Positions 11,522 through 22,798 of a DNA stretch of 64,000 nucleotides are shown here, one piece after another. The stretch is from Dipodascopsis uninucleata var. uninucleata. Taxonomy: Eukaryota; Ascomycota; Lipomycetes; Lipomycetales; Lipomycetaceae. Below the pieces are notes generated by a model that saw nothing but the letters and a program-made list of their open reading frames with translations, was not told the origin of the DNA and ran no database searches. Within the stretch, counting starts at the first letter, position 1. Every line of letters starts with the position of its first letter. Made by a program: the position numbers and the translations under genes. The stretch lies in the NCBI GenBank assembly GCA_030568195.1, contig JAJLTO010000004.1:1-64000 (forward strand). The letters are read 5' to 3'.

Positions 11522-13623
11522 ATGGCACCAGCAGGATCACCATTGGTTGTTGCAGCACCTACTTCTGCATCAACTTCGTTATGGGACCGAGTATCGAAAT
11601 TCGTGTCTGACAATAAGGCACTGGTCTACTCAATCTCAGCTGTTACATTTGTGGTGGTATCAGGAGCTGGTGTATACTATGTTATGTACAACAAGAAGTC
11701 ACAACCTTCTACTGGGCGCCCAAGCTCATCTACTGCTGCCGATAAGAAGCGTGCCAAGAAGGAAAAGAGAAGACAGAAGAAGGAGAAAGAAAGACAAGAA
11801 GGTAACGATAATTGTTTGACTGTCATATTTGAAGTTATTAGTCTAACAGATAAATATATAGCTAAAGAAGAGAAGTCTGAAAAGAGCACGGAATCAAAGT
11901 CTGCAGCTTCATCACCTGACTCGAAATTGATAAATTTACCGGATATCAGTGAAGAGAGTTTAACAGGATTATCGGAAGAGGTTGGTTAAATTAATATTCG
12001 GTTTTGTTTGCACATGATTCTGACAGACAATATTAGACTCGCAAAGATTATGCCATTCAATACAAGAATGCGGGAAATGCGGAATTCAAGAAAAAGGATT
12101 ATGAAAAAGCTATTGAGTTGTATACTCAAGCAATATTTTGTCATCCTGATGCTGTATTTTATTCTAACCGAGCTGCTTGTTATAGTGCCCAAGAGAAATG
12201 GGAAAAGGTGATCGAAGACGTAACAGCTGCATTAGAGCTTGAGCCGGAATATTTGAAGGCGTTGTCTAGACGAGGAAATGCTTATGAAAAACTTAAGGAC
12301 TATCCTAATGCCGTATTAGATTATACAGCAGTTTGTGTGCTCGGTCAGACTCCAAATGATCCTTTAAGTGGATCTATTGATAGACTTTTGCAAGCTATGG
12401 GCGAGGCACGTGCCAAAGAGCTATTGAAAACAAGAAAGAAATCACTTCCTTCCATTGCATTTATTACTGCCCATCTCGAATCCTTTCATAAGCGCGAGAT
12501 GCCTAGTGAAATAATCAATGCATCTGAAGAGACCGGTGATCATTATTTAAAACTGGGTTTGGAAGCTATGGAGAAGAAGACAATCGAGGCTTACTATGAA
12601 GCATATGAGTTTTTCGAGAAAGCTGTAGAGCTGAAGGCCAGCAAATTAGCTCTCGCATATGAGATGCTGGCGACTTTTCGCTTCCTCATGGCGGATAACA
12701 TTGGCGCGATGTCTGACTTGACTCAGAGTATTGACATAGAGCCTACAGTCCAATCTTACATTAAGCGTGCACTTCTCTGGATGGAACAAAGTGATATCAG
12801 TAAGACTAATGCAGATTTTGAAGCCGCCATCAAACTTGACGCAAACTCTGCCGATATCTATTATCATAGAGGACAAGTTCACTTTTTGTTATCAGAATTC
12901 GCTGAAGCTGCGAAGGATTACCAGAAATCCATCGATTTGGACAAGCAATTCGTCTATTCACATATTCAACTTGCTGTTACCCAGTATAAACTTGGCTCGA
13001 CTTCTTCAGCTATGGCAGCCTTTAGGAGATGTATCAAGAATTTTGAGAAGAAACCTGATGTTTATAACTATTATGGCGAGCTTTTAATGGATCAACAAAG
13101 ATATTCAGATGCAATTGAAAAATTCGAAAAAGCATTCGAATTAGAGAAATCTCAGAAATCTAGTGGATATAATGTTCTTCCATTGATTAATAAGGCATTT
13201 GTTCTTTGGCAATATAAAATGGGTACTATACAGGAGGCTGAAGAGCTCTGCAAACAGGCATTACTTTGTAAGTTTTGATTGATTTGGTGTTTATATGAAA
13301 GATATTTATAATAACTAACATTGATGCTATAGTGGACGGACAAAGTGACATAGCCGTCGGAACACTTGCTCAGCTTTTACTATCCCAGAACAAGATGGAT
13401 GAGGCATTAGTTTATTTTGAGAAACAACTTGATCTAGCTAGGACAGAGCAGGAAATTATGCAAGCGGCCACGTTCATAGAAGGTATAGTATTCTTATTCT
13501 ACATTATTTTCCCTGTGATGACTACGTATTAACTTCAAACTAGCTGCTAAAACTCAAATTAAACTACTCGAAAGATATCCAAAGCTCAAAGAGAGACTAC
13601 ATGGTATGGGCATGGGTCTGTAG
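11522..13623 (+). CDS. TOM70: Mitochondrial import receptor Tom70
   Basis: Five exons (11522-11801, 11862-11980, 12037-13267, 13333-13482, 13544-13623) give about 619 residues, the usual size. Residues about 33-56 (ALVYSISAVTFVVVSGAGVYYV) form the outer-membrane anchor. A Lys/Arg-rich linker follows (DKKRAKKEKRRQKKEKERQ). TPR repeats start at YKNAGNAEFKKKDYEKAIELY, then AVFYSNRAACY, and continue through SADIYYHRGQVHFLLSEFAEA, ending PKLKERLHGMGMGL. Known role: a cytosol-facing receptor that binds Hsp70/Hsp90-delivered carrier preproteins and passes them to the TOM channel. The second intron uses an uncommon GTTGGT donor, supported because it joins LSEE to TRKDYAIQYKNAGN exactly as in Tom70. 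The first intron is 60 nt with no stop, so retention would add 20 codons in frame. Confidence 0.94.
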
Positions 13624-13817
13624 CTAAATAATTCCCATTAAATAAAATAAAAAGTATATTAATATGATCTTCTGTCTAAAAAGAAATATGATGGCAATTT
13701 GTCACGTTCTATGTATCTATCTTTTGTACATTTTCGTGTATTCATATGCGGCACTTCCAGTATTTATCTATTTTTTCTTTTGGATTATTATAAAACAATA
13801 ATTTGAATAATTTCGTA

Positions 13818-14989
13818 TCATTCGCTGAATACTATTTTCTTTCCTTGAGAAGGTACAATGTGTGTTATTTCTCTCGGTCGATCTGCAAGTGCTTGACCAG
13901 GTGTTACTCGTTTGAGGTTTTTGTATGACTTAAATCCGCTCGTATTTTTAGACTTGAGTTTACCGGCCACACTGGAATTCTCTACTTTATGTTGATCTCT
14001 TAGATAGGCATCTTTTCTTTTATCTGTTGCTGCATTCTCAGTCGAATCCAACGATTGCTTCTGATGTCGAAAAGATCGATCTTCACCAAACTCTACTCGA
14101 CAATTCAACCTTCCTCGTACATCAATTCTGCGACCCAAGCTTTTGAGGACCTTAGAAGCATCTTCGATAGACTTATAATCTATGAATGCAAAACCTTTGC
14201 ATTTTCCAGTGTCTTCAAAGGATGCCATTCGCACTCTAGTAGGTTTTACCACTAGAGTCTTCGGCTCGTCCGTAGAATTATCACTATATTCTACTGTGAA
14301 TTTGTCTTCTAGATCTTGAGAAACTGTTTCGAACGGTAAATTACCTACAAATAAAATATGTGTTGCTGCTTTGTCTTGATCTTTACTATTATTATCACCC
14401 GTAACTTTTTTTGATCCTTCGAAATCTTCCGCATCTTTAATAAGGACTCTTCTGCCTTCAAAAACACTCTCAGACAACTTGATCGCGGTCTTTTTTAACT
14501 CGTCCGTGGAAAGATCAACATACGCGAACCTGAATATCAATCAGCACATTATTAGATTCATCAACATATCAAGCGCTCCTATACAAACCCTCTAATTTTG
14601 TTATCTCTTCCTTTAGGTAGATTAATTCGTAGAATATCGGTATCTAGAATTTTTACAGAAATATCTCCGACCTTAGAAAGTTCTGATGATTTTGCAATAA
14701 AAAACTGACGGAGACTAGATTTTGTGGTGCTAAATGAAAGATTCCCTATCCAAACACAAAATTCAGATCTACCTATCGTCTTCGTATCTTTCGTGTTCTT
14801 GTTTTCGGCTTTAATCGTAGGGTCGGCCATTCTATCCGAGCTATTGCTACCGCTCTTCTTCTTCTTTAGTTTTCGTAGGTCTTTTTTTGATAGAGGTTCG
14901 TTCCTGTTCACATCAATCTCTAGTTCCTCGAACGATTCTCTTCGCTTTCTCTTATCCCTCCTTGCAACCTCAGATGACGTCCGCTCCAT
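13818..14989 (-). CDS. NOP13: Nucleolar RRM protein Nop13
   Basis: Two exons (14989-14589 and 14529-13818, minus) joined by a GTTTGT donor give 370 residues; the join makes KIRGFAYVDLS. A Lys-rich N-terminus precedes RRM1 (FCVWIGNLSFSTTKSSLRQFF, about residues 87-180). RRM2 runs about 197-300 (ILFVGNLPFE, then VRMASFEDTGKCKGFAFIDY, ending EFGEDRS). The C-terminus is basic. These stretches closely match the fungal Nop13 family, nucleolar proteins of pre-ribosomal particles. The start ATG was chosen because it opens a charged, Nop13-like N-terminus; an in-frame extension upstream lacks support and begins near a TTACAG that could be an acceptor. Divergent from the Zn2Cys6 gene across about 310 bases. 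Confidence 0.85.
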
Positions 14990-15301
14990 TTCTGCTGGTT
15001 TCAGCTGTAATTTAAAAGTAAATTGTATTTGTAACAAAATTGTGAAAGGCTACTATATATTTTCGAGTAATGTATGGCCCATTCGATCATTGAAATTTTT
15101 TTGCTCTGAAAACAAAATTGCTTTTGGGACATTTTTGTGGCTTTACACGGTGTATTTTACGACCTAGTTTGAGTATTCTCTTATTGTACCCGACTATTCA
15201 GACCGGACGAACCATATATACAACTGTTCTGATGATTTATGCATTTCAGTTACATTTTATTGTTATACATAGAACACTATTAGTTAATCAATTAACAAAA
15301 T
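14990..15301. promoter_or_regulatory. Divergent promoter region NOP13 / Zn2Cys6 gene
   Basis: About 310 bases between two divergent starts, so both promoters must overlap here. AT-rich with T tracts; no gene and no recognised binding site. Confidence 0.45.
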
Positions 15302-17821
15302 ATGACATCTAGGCGTCAAGGTAAGTCTTGGATTTAGCATCGGCTGCGATAGCTTCTATTATCAAAACAGTCAGCTAACTATTGAAGTTTCACCAATACC
15401 TGAATACCCCCGCCTAAGAACTCGAAAAGCTTGTCAAATATGTAGGCGAAGGAAGGTGAAATGTGACGGAGTATCGCCTAGCTGTGGACAATGTAGTGTA
15501 CGGGGTGCCCTTTGTTATTATAAGGACGACGACAAAGGAACATCGGAACTTTGGGGCCAAACAGCTTCATCAGTAAATAATCCGGAGACAGAAAGTCATA
15601 AAAGAAGAAGAACAGAACCATCCGCGAACTCAAATATGGAACGAAGGTCATCAGGAAATACTATTCATGACACAATATACAGTGGTGTTACGGCAGTGAA
15701 CTCAGAAACAGAGTCGTTCATATACTACGGACCAGCATCTACGTTTTCATTTATACAACATATTCATCAAGAGCTGAACTCTGATGGTGTCGAACAAGAT
15801 GGAAAGGATGGAAAGGATGGGAAGGATGTACCAGAGGGCCTTAAAAAGTTTGGATTTAGAAATTTATTTCTCGGAGGTGTTCCAGAAAGTAAGAATGATA
15901 CAAGGAAGAAGAGAAATAGTGTGACTTTTTTAGATCCTATTCAAGCAAACAGATACTTAGATACTTTCTATAAGACCCTTAACTACATAATGCCTATGTA
16001 TCCACTGAGTTATATGCAAAGCATATTGAAAGATATGTATAAAGCAGACAATACTAATATGAGGAAGGGAGAAGCGGGACTCTTAGGAATTTTAGCTATG
16101 GGCGCAAGTTTAGAGGGCGATGATGATTGGAGTGACGAGCTATTTAATAGGGGAAGTGAGATTGTGAGAGAATCGAGTGAAGTCTTGAGTACTGATAGAG
16201 TCAAAGTCCTAATGTTATTAGCACATCATCAGGCGATGGCCGGAAAATTCAATAATTCGTATCTTCTGGCTGGTCAAGCAGTAAGAATGGCGTATGCGTG
16301 TGGTTTACACAGAGAATTTCCGTCTCTCTCAAAGTTCTCTGATGCGTCGGGTAGCAATGAAGACCGTCTAACTGCCGTTTGGTCATTATACTCATTCGAG
16401 CGGTATGTAATAGTAGGTTAGCATATTCTTATATTTTATTAACGTATGATTCAGCCTGTTATCTTTATCGTTGGGAAGGCCTTCTGCGTTTAGTGACAAC
16501 GAATTGGACATATCATTTGCCAACAATGATTTTCTTCGCTATATGGCCCCTCTTGGCCGGATAAGTGTTAAGTCTTCAAATCTCATATATGGTCTTAATA
16601 TGACTTCGGTTAGTTCGATTTGGGATGGAGCAAAGGAAATTGATGAGGAGTTAGTGCAGTATCAGAAAGATCTTCCTTCAAATTTGAGATTTGAAGATTT
16701 CGGAAAGCCTGGTGTCACTTTGCATGTCGATGCATTTGTTATTGGTACCCGTAAGTTTGCTAATTGACGTTATTACACTTCTTTTGCTAATGAGACAGAT
16801 TTCTACTTATTTAAAACTTTGACTTATCGCCCTTTTCTCCTGATCGACTCTCTTCTAAGGAAGCAACAAAAGCAAAATTCCCGTCAAAGTGCAGACTTTG
16901 CGCCGTATACCGAGGCATTGACTTTTTTACCGGAAGCTTGTAAACAAGCTGTGAATGCTGGAAGAGGGCTGTTGATGCTTCTAGCTAAGTCATATTCATC
17001 AGATCCCCTAATAGCGGTATGTGATCCTTAATAAGAAATTGCAGTCGTTGTAGGTGGCTACTAACTTCCTATAGAAGCTGAGATTGAACTCTCTCTTCCT
17101 ACAAAACGCATGTGCGATTCTGCTTTTTGATATATTGAGAGATCCATCAAACAAGAGTGAAGTTACGACCAATTTTGAAATCATAAATATTGCATTAGAA
17201 TGCTATCGTTTAATGGAGTCAGATGCGGCTACTAACAGTGGACTAGCTCTCATAGAACAAGTCCAGGCCAAAGCAAAAGAAGTTTTTGAGGGCGCAATCT
17301 CTGGATATTCCATCTCCGGACATCAAACTAGCGGGTGAGCAAAACAATAATATTACAATTGTATTATTACTAACGAAATTATCTGCAGGAGACCTCAAAT
17401 AACAATTGAGCCTAACATGAATGCTAGTAGTATGACCTATGCATCTATGGAATCTCAGACTGAGAAACCTTTCAGCAGTGCAGGAACGGATATCTATCCG
17501 CAAATGTCTCCTTCGATTGTTTCGATTACAGAAAATGCGTTACAGAACAGTAGTTCATCATATTCCGTAGGTCATGATAAATTGATGGAACAAATTGATA
17601 GTAGACAGCCTCTTAAACCAGTACCTGCGACGACCTCTACTGACAAAAATCTGGGTGAAGATGGACACAGACCTCAGAGTCTTCCTTTGGATCTCGATTC
17701 AGTCAATTTCTGGAAGAGCTGGGGTGACGGCTTAGACTGGCTAAAGGCTGGCTTTATTTTACCAAACCATCCTATGACGCCAGAAAATCAGAGTGTAAGT
17801 CAAGACGAGTATCTAGGATAA
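15302..17821 (+). CDS. Zn2Cys6 binuclear cluster transcription factor
   Basis: Six exons (15302-15320, 15388-16402, 16455-16750, 16799-17016, 17075-17334, 17389-17821) encode about 746 residues. The zinc cluster is complete: Cys 22, 25, 32, 39, 42 and 49 in RKACQICRRRKVKCDG...SCGQCSVRGALC. The middle (about 170-560) resembles the fungal-specific transcription factor domain. It includes GQAVRMAYACGLHREFP and, across the second intron, SFERLLSLSLGRPSAFSD; the exon join recreates this motif. LTYRPFLLIDSLL follows. A short Asp-Gly-Lys repeat (DGKDGKDGKD, about 15797-15827) lies before the middle domain. The C-terminus is Ser/Asp-rich, typical of activation regions. Targets are unknown; no biosynthetic cluster surrounds it. 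Confidence 0.88.
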
Positions 17822-18137
17822 AGCTTGTACGAGTAACCCTGTTGAAATAGGCGTTTTTGCGTTTAATTGAGGTTCATTTTGGTCTGGTAAAGCTAATGTA
17901 AATTATACCACATTGGCCATTAGAATGTAGATATATACACTGTAAAATGAAGACTTAATAAATAATATTATATATATATAGTTACAAAAGATGGAATGAA
18001 TACCATCAATCCAGAGGACAGTGAGTTAGGATCTCCGGCTAATACAATGAATGATAAATAAAATCAAACACGTGAAAACAAAAGCTAGCATAGAAATATA
18101 ATCCAACGAGAGTATCGAGTGAATGAATATTTGAATA
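17822..18137. terminator. Convergent 3' intergenic region
   Basis: About 315 bases between the converging Zn2Cys6 and antizyme genes; AT-rich with a short (AT)n run near 17970. No gene seen. Confidence 0.45.
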
Positions 18138-18950
18138 TTATAAGCACATTTCCATGGCTATCCAAGCATCTGAAAGGACACCACCATTAACAAATGATGG
18201 AACTCTTACCATTTCAAATCCAACCCAGAAAAAATTACGTGTTACATTAGCGAGATCAGAAATCTGTTTATCAACGCATACCACAGCACGCTGACAATTA
18301 AGACAATCAGTAGCAAGGTCTAATAACGCTACTAATCCTGTCTTCAATTCCATCCTTTTGTCAACTAATGTCTTGTCCAGATATAGAAGTAGAGTGTCTT
18401 CTACAATTGCGCCGGTCCAGGAACATCCTTCAATGTCCAAAAGTTTGAAATATGTTATATTATCTCTTTTTGGATTTCGCAAAGACATTCTCCTTGGATA
18501 TGCCAACTTTAAAAGAGCGTAGACAGAGGGTGATATTCCTCTACGTAGCTTCGTTCGAGAGCTGTCAATTGGAAGTTTACTAATGCTACTTCTATCATTA
18601 GATCCTGCCGGCATATTAAATACATCGCTGCCATCGATGTATTCATGTACCAACTCTCCAACCGTCCCCTCCAACATCACCATCCCTGATGCAAAAAGTC
18701 TCTCACACTTCATTGCCAGGTCTAGCGATGCCTTCCTCGTCGAGGAGGAAGGTCTTTCATCGTTAAGCGCCTCAGGGACGCCACTCTGCCACTCCACCCA
18801 ACGCGGTGCGATAATGGAAAGCGGAAGCTCCTGTAGCCAACGAATAGGTGTAGCAGGAGGCAATAGTAGCACCTTCTGGGAGAGCTTCTCCATCGTAGTA
18901 GTAGTACTGAGATTCGGTAGAGGTTGAAGAGGCTTCCACCTTGCGTGCAG

Positions 18951-18982
<32 letters not shown>

Positions 18983-19008
18983 ACTTGATTACATAAAATA
19001 TTCGCCAT
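18138..19008 (-). CDS. Ornithine decarboxylase antizyme, expressed by +1 frameshift
   Basis: Two overlapping minus-strand frames make one protein. ORF1 starts ATG at 19008 and runs 78 codons to CCC followed by TGA (18774-18772), ending GGVAEWRP. ORF2, in the +1 frame, continues from GAG (18773-18771) as EALNDERPSS for 211 codons to 18138. The C-terminal half has the antizyme fold signature: LLLYLDKTLV, then ALLDLATDCLNCQRAVVCVDK, FFWVGFEMVRVPSF, and DAWIAMEM at the end. Antizymes bind ornithine decarboxylase, send it to the proteasome and restrain polyamine uptake. Polyamines raise the frameshift, closing a feedback loop. The total is about 289 residues. ORF1 holds a poly-Ser run encoded by an AGT repeat. 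The family always needs this shift, so the break is programmed, not a pseudogene. Confidence 0.9.
18771..18780 (-). promoter_or_regulatory. Programmed +1 ribosomal frameshift site (CGT-CCC-TGA-G)
   Basis: Reading CGT CCC TGA G on the minus strand: the zero frame meets TGA right after CCC, and the +1 frame continues as GAG GCG CTT. A slow UGA in the A site behind a P-site codon able to let the ribosome slip forward is the established arrangement of antizyme shift sites. Here the P-site codon is CCC. Whether a downstream structure stimulates it was not determined. Confidence 0.85.
18951..18978 (-). repeat. (AGT)n microsatellite coding poly-Ser
   Basis: About nine AGT units (ACT on the plus strand) encode the Ser run near residue 11 of the antizyme ORF1. 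Length variation would stay in frame. Confidence 0.9.
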
Positions 19009-19651
19009 GATTCCGCTGACTGTCTATGGTTTTTCAAAATTAACTTGTTTCTTAGTTATTTTAAAAGATGATAATTGAATTCTTAAAGAACAAAATTAAA
19101 AATGTTTCTTTTGCCTCGTTATATCGTTGGATGTCGGTGTATGTGAAAGAAAGAAAATTCGATCGCAAGGAAATTATATAGTTATAAGGTGGACTGCGAC
19201 AATCATGTGAGGACATTTCAACCCTAAACTTAACAGGTTTAGGGATGTTGTAAATCACAATAGCGTCCCTCAAACTACATGTCATTCTACAAAGTACCGA
19301 ACATATCCGCTTAAAAGTTCGTTTTGACGTATGACACAAATTCTACTTGACAACTGGATTGACCTAACCCAATAGCATATACCTTAAGGATGACTTCCGG
19401 CCGGCTAGAAACTATATTAACCTGTGTAAACTGTTTATAATACTCACGAGTAATGAATACAATGGATATTTTATATCGTACTACGACATTTGACATATCT
19501 TGATTTTGAAGTTGATATCAATCAATTACAGCGCTAATTATTAGATTAAATGAACGGTACAATGTCCATATAAAGTACTCAGCTTGCCTGATAGACTTGC
19601 TGTATTAAAGAATCGCGCAAATGAAACCATATAAACTTTACTGCTAGCTAC
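19009..19651. other. Spacer upstream of the antizyme gene
   Basis: No gene recognised. It lies between the antizyme start and the 3' end of the Yippee gene, both on the minus strand, so it should hold the antizyme promoter and the Yippee terminator. Confidence 0.5.
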
Positions 19652-20579
19652 TCATGCTGTTAAGGAATGAATTCTTGCTTCAGATGTATGGGCAGAGTCA
19701 CGAGAAGCAAATACATTCTCCGCATAAATCTGATCCCACATGCTTTCTCCGACATACATATGTAGGAAGAGGAGAGAGCCACTGTATCGTCGTCTCATTG
19801 TTGACGGTCTGGAAGCCATATTCAGGTTAGAATCAGTGTAGACTTCATTATCGGAGGGTGCGAGTAAGTTTCCGCTGAAAACTCTATTTTCTCCAGGATC
19901 TGAGAAGTGCGTTGACATCGTGTCATTATCATATAAATATTCTTCAAAAACAGAGACCGTCTCTTTTATGACTCTACTAAGTTCTAGTATATATTTTCCC
20001 ATCTTGTAGACTTGCGACCGCTCGTATGCTGCTAAATATTTCCATCCAATATTGATTCCGCATGCGGTGCATGCAATATCAGCTACAGTATGCATACCGG
20101 TAGTAAGCATTCGGTCATTGGGGTTTCCGATGATAATATTGCTAACCTCCGTGACTAGTACAGCCCTTCCAAACCTTCCTGTGAATCCTAATTCAGCAAG
20201 TCAGCGATCGTAATTCCTTGAGGACAAATTAGTATCTTGACATGCTTGTATTACCTTTAGAAACAATTCGATCGTACATAGCCAAGTGTGTCTGGCACCG
20301 ACGACATTTAAAAATAGTGATTGGAGCAGATATCGTACTTGGCAGTAAAGTCTCTACAACATTCAGCTCGGTAAAATCCTTCTTCAATACAGTAATATCA
20401 TCACATATCTTAGCCGAAGAGTGCCTGAGCGAAGATTGATTACGCAGTGTACATACCGACGGATCATTTTCGTTAGCCGATAACGACACTCGTCTGCGAG
20501 GGACCGTGAGAAAATCTACCGCATCACTAGCAAAATAACTTCTGTTCTCTTGTACGTCTTTTCTGCTACCACCGTTCAT
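19652..20579 (-). CDS. Yippee-domain zinc-binding protein (Moh1/YPEL-like)
   Basis: Exons 20579-20255 and 20187-19652 (minus) are joined by a GTAATA donor. The join runs CRRCQTHLAMYDRIVSKG+FTGRFGRAVLV, then RMLTTGMHTVADIACTACG and GWKYLAAYERSQVYKMGKYIL. This is the complete Yippee fold, with its two zinc-binding CxxC pairs (CRRC, CTAC). Yippee proteins are small and widely conserved; fungal Moh1 is linked to stationary-phase survival and degradation, but the molecular role is poorly known. This protein is much longer than YPELs (about 120 residues), with an N-terminal extension of at least 80 residues and a Ser/Arg-rich tail. The start is uncertain: 20579 is the first ATG, but the frame stays open upstream to about 20866 and encodes a strong hydrophobic segment. 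Confidence 0.8.
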
Positions 20580-21330
20580 TATTCTCTGCACAGCTGTAGT
20601 ATTAAGCTCTCTACCGGTTGCAAACGCCGCTGGTCTTCGCCGATTTACAACTCCACTGGTATCGCGGTGGATTTCCAACACTGCCTGATTGCTGGAGAGT
20701 AATATAGTATCCAGATCGCTTGGACGATAAAACCCTGGCCTAACTATAAGATAGGCCAGCAGTACCTGCCAAAGCAGAAATGCAATAAAAATGACTAATA
20801 CTGTTACCGTAATTGTGGATACTTCGATTCTTGTGCTCTGAATAAAGACTATATGGCTAGTATGGCTAGTATGGCTGTGTTATGATAATACCTTTATATA
20901 GTGTCGGCTTCTAGACAGAGTATATCTGTGGTGATTCAAATACTGGTATACTTTGCATCACCAGTATATTTTTTATATGTGAGATGTGGTATGAGAGTTG
21001 TAGTCGGATGAAATGAATCGATCTTATCCGTAAGTCATCTCATGACGCGACCATTTCCAGATCGGAAACTCCCAATTTTACTACTACAAAGTTTGCGCAT
21101 CCAGCATCGTTATCAGCAACTGTAGAGCTGAGGTCAACACTATTTCGCTACTGAAGAGCGGTAATTTCAATAACCGAGTTTATAAAATTTGTCTGACGGT
21201 TTTTTTGGACCTAAGTAGTTGAGTAATAGATAAATAATAAATAAATGGCAGTAATAACATAATAATTTGACCTAAGAAATTCAGCATCCAAGGTTTACAA
21301 GTTTAATTAATTATACATTTACTAATAATG
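20580..21330. other. Spacer, possibly with a 5' exon of the Yippee gene
   Basis: The minus-strand frame open from 20848 down to 20580 encodes VSTITVTVLVIFIAFLLWQ and more hydrophobic residues. A candidate micro-exon ATGCAAA (20958-20952) with a GTATAC donor could supply the start through an acceptor at 20849. The rest (20960-21330) holds no recognised gene. Confidence 0.4.
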
Positions 21331-22798
21331 TTAAGAAACAAATGACTTGATCCAACTTACAATCTCCTTATGTGCTTGATCTTGCTTTTCAGATACGAGT
21401 CTATTATCAGAAGAGTAATCTCCTTTCACTGCAAATCCATGAGGAAGCTTACTATCGTATATTTTGAGATCGTAGAAGATGTGATACTTCGAAAGTTCGG
21501 AGACACCACGTTTTATTAAATCCGGAGGAAACAAAGAGTCATTTTCCACGGCAATTATCAAAAGAGGTTTTTTGACACCAATAAAGTCTTTTGGCTCTAC
21601 TAGCGACGGATGACAAACGATTCCTGTTAGAACCAATCGTGACCAGGAAGGATTTAGCAAATCTGTCTTGTGCTGTTCGGTGGTCAGCTGGTTCAATAAT
21701 GTAGCTTCAGAGGCCGCTTTAACATCAACAGATGATGTAGAGCCTTTTCTCTCGTTTTTAGCGTCTAGAATAGGTAGCTGTAGTATTTTAAGAGCATACT
21801 TTCCTCCAAAAGAATACCCTACAACGCACATATCTCTTGGCCGGTATATTTCAACTATCTCATCAACCATCTGAACTAATATTGGCCAGGTCTTTTCTTC
21901 TGTATGCCTCGCCATCCACATGTCCGTCATAAATCCTACCACACCTGAAACTGCAAATGATCGTACACGAGATATTGAGAAGCCTGACTGCGATGACTTC
22001 GAAGGTTGACCGGACGTTTGCTTTTGAGAGGAGTTTGGATCTCCTGAAAAGAGATCTGGCATAACAACAAAGTATCCTAGTATTTCGGCGCGGTGGAATT
22101 AGAATGCGTTATACAATCACAGTAACAGAGACTGCAGACTCGATCACTTATTCAAGATAAAATGTAACTTACCATGGAGGGCAAAACTATCTGCAAGTAG
22201 CTGATTGTTTATACTATCTATTCCCAAGCCATTAGTTAAAAGTATTAACAAGGAAAAGCCTTGTATCTCAGCAGTAACAATATCACTATCATCTCTCTGT
22301 TCTACTTGCTCCCATGACGGTGGTTTCGAGACATAAATTCTCTCGTGTGTTATAGGGAGTGTTCTAAACTCGCCAGCTGGATCAAAAGGTGATCTTTGCC
22401 GATCTATAATATTATAAACACGACGCATAGTTAGTACTCCATCATCCTTAATACAATTAAGCAATCGATTGTGTATGTAACTATAAAGATTTGATTGCTT
22501 CCTCTTTAATATATTAATGGAGACTACACTCGTTCACTCTCTTGACCAGTAATCGGACAGCATTTAGCAGCGCTTGGTTGACTACTTCACGCGACGCTGG
22601 TATTTATCATCACATATTTATGTATGATAAATATAATTTCTAGCATTTACCTTTTATACCGTCTTCCAGTCCTTCTGAATTAAAGAAGAAGTCATCGTCG
22701 TCTTCATCAGATTCACCCAGAAAGATCGTGTCGTTTGTGTCATCAAGAGGCACATTATCCACATAGGGATTACGCGTACCCCTACGATAAAAATTCAT
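21331..22798 (-). CDS. Dienelactone-hydrolase-family protein (alpha/beta hydrolase)
   Basis: Model of three exons (22798-22651, 22523-22173, 22076-21331, minus), about 414 residues. The C-terminal two thirds is a dienelactone hydrolase-type fold. It has LLILLTNGLGIDSINNQLLAD, then, across a clean intron, GYFVVMPDLFSGD. MCVVGYSFGGKYALK follows, where the family nucleophile elbow is GxCxGG/GxSxGG (here GYSFGG with Ser). Near the C-terminus come LIIAVENDSLFPP (acid) and KLPHGFAVKGDY (His). The three catalytic positions are therefore present. The substrate is unknown; the fungal members are often of unassigned function. The first exon (acidic, SDEDDDDFFF) and its join are supported only by frame and splice signals. 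It could belong to a separate small gene, and an in-frame opening extends further upstream without ATG. Confidence 0.72.

Noticed and set aside
18772-19008. Antizyme ORF1 as a separate short gene or the pair as a pseudogene
   Set aside because: The frame change sits exactly at a CCC-TGA stop, as the family requires, and the downstream frame is fully conserved.
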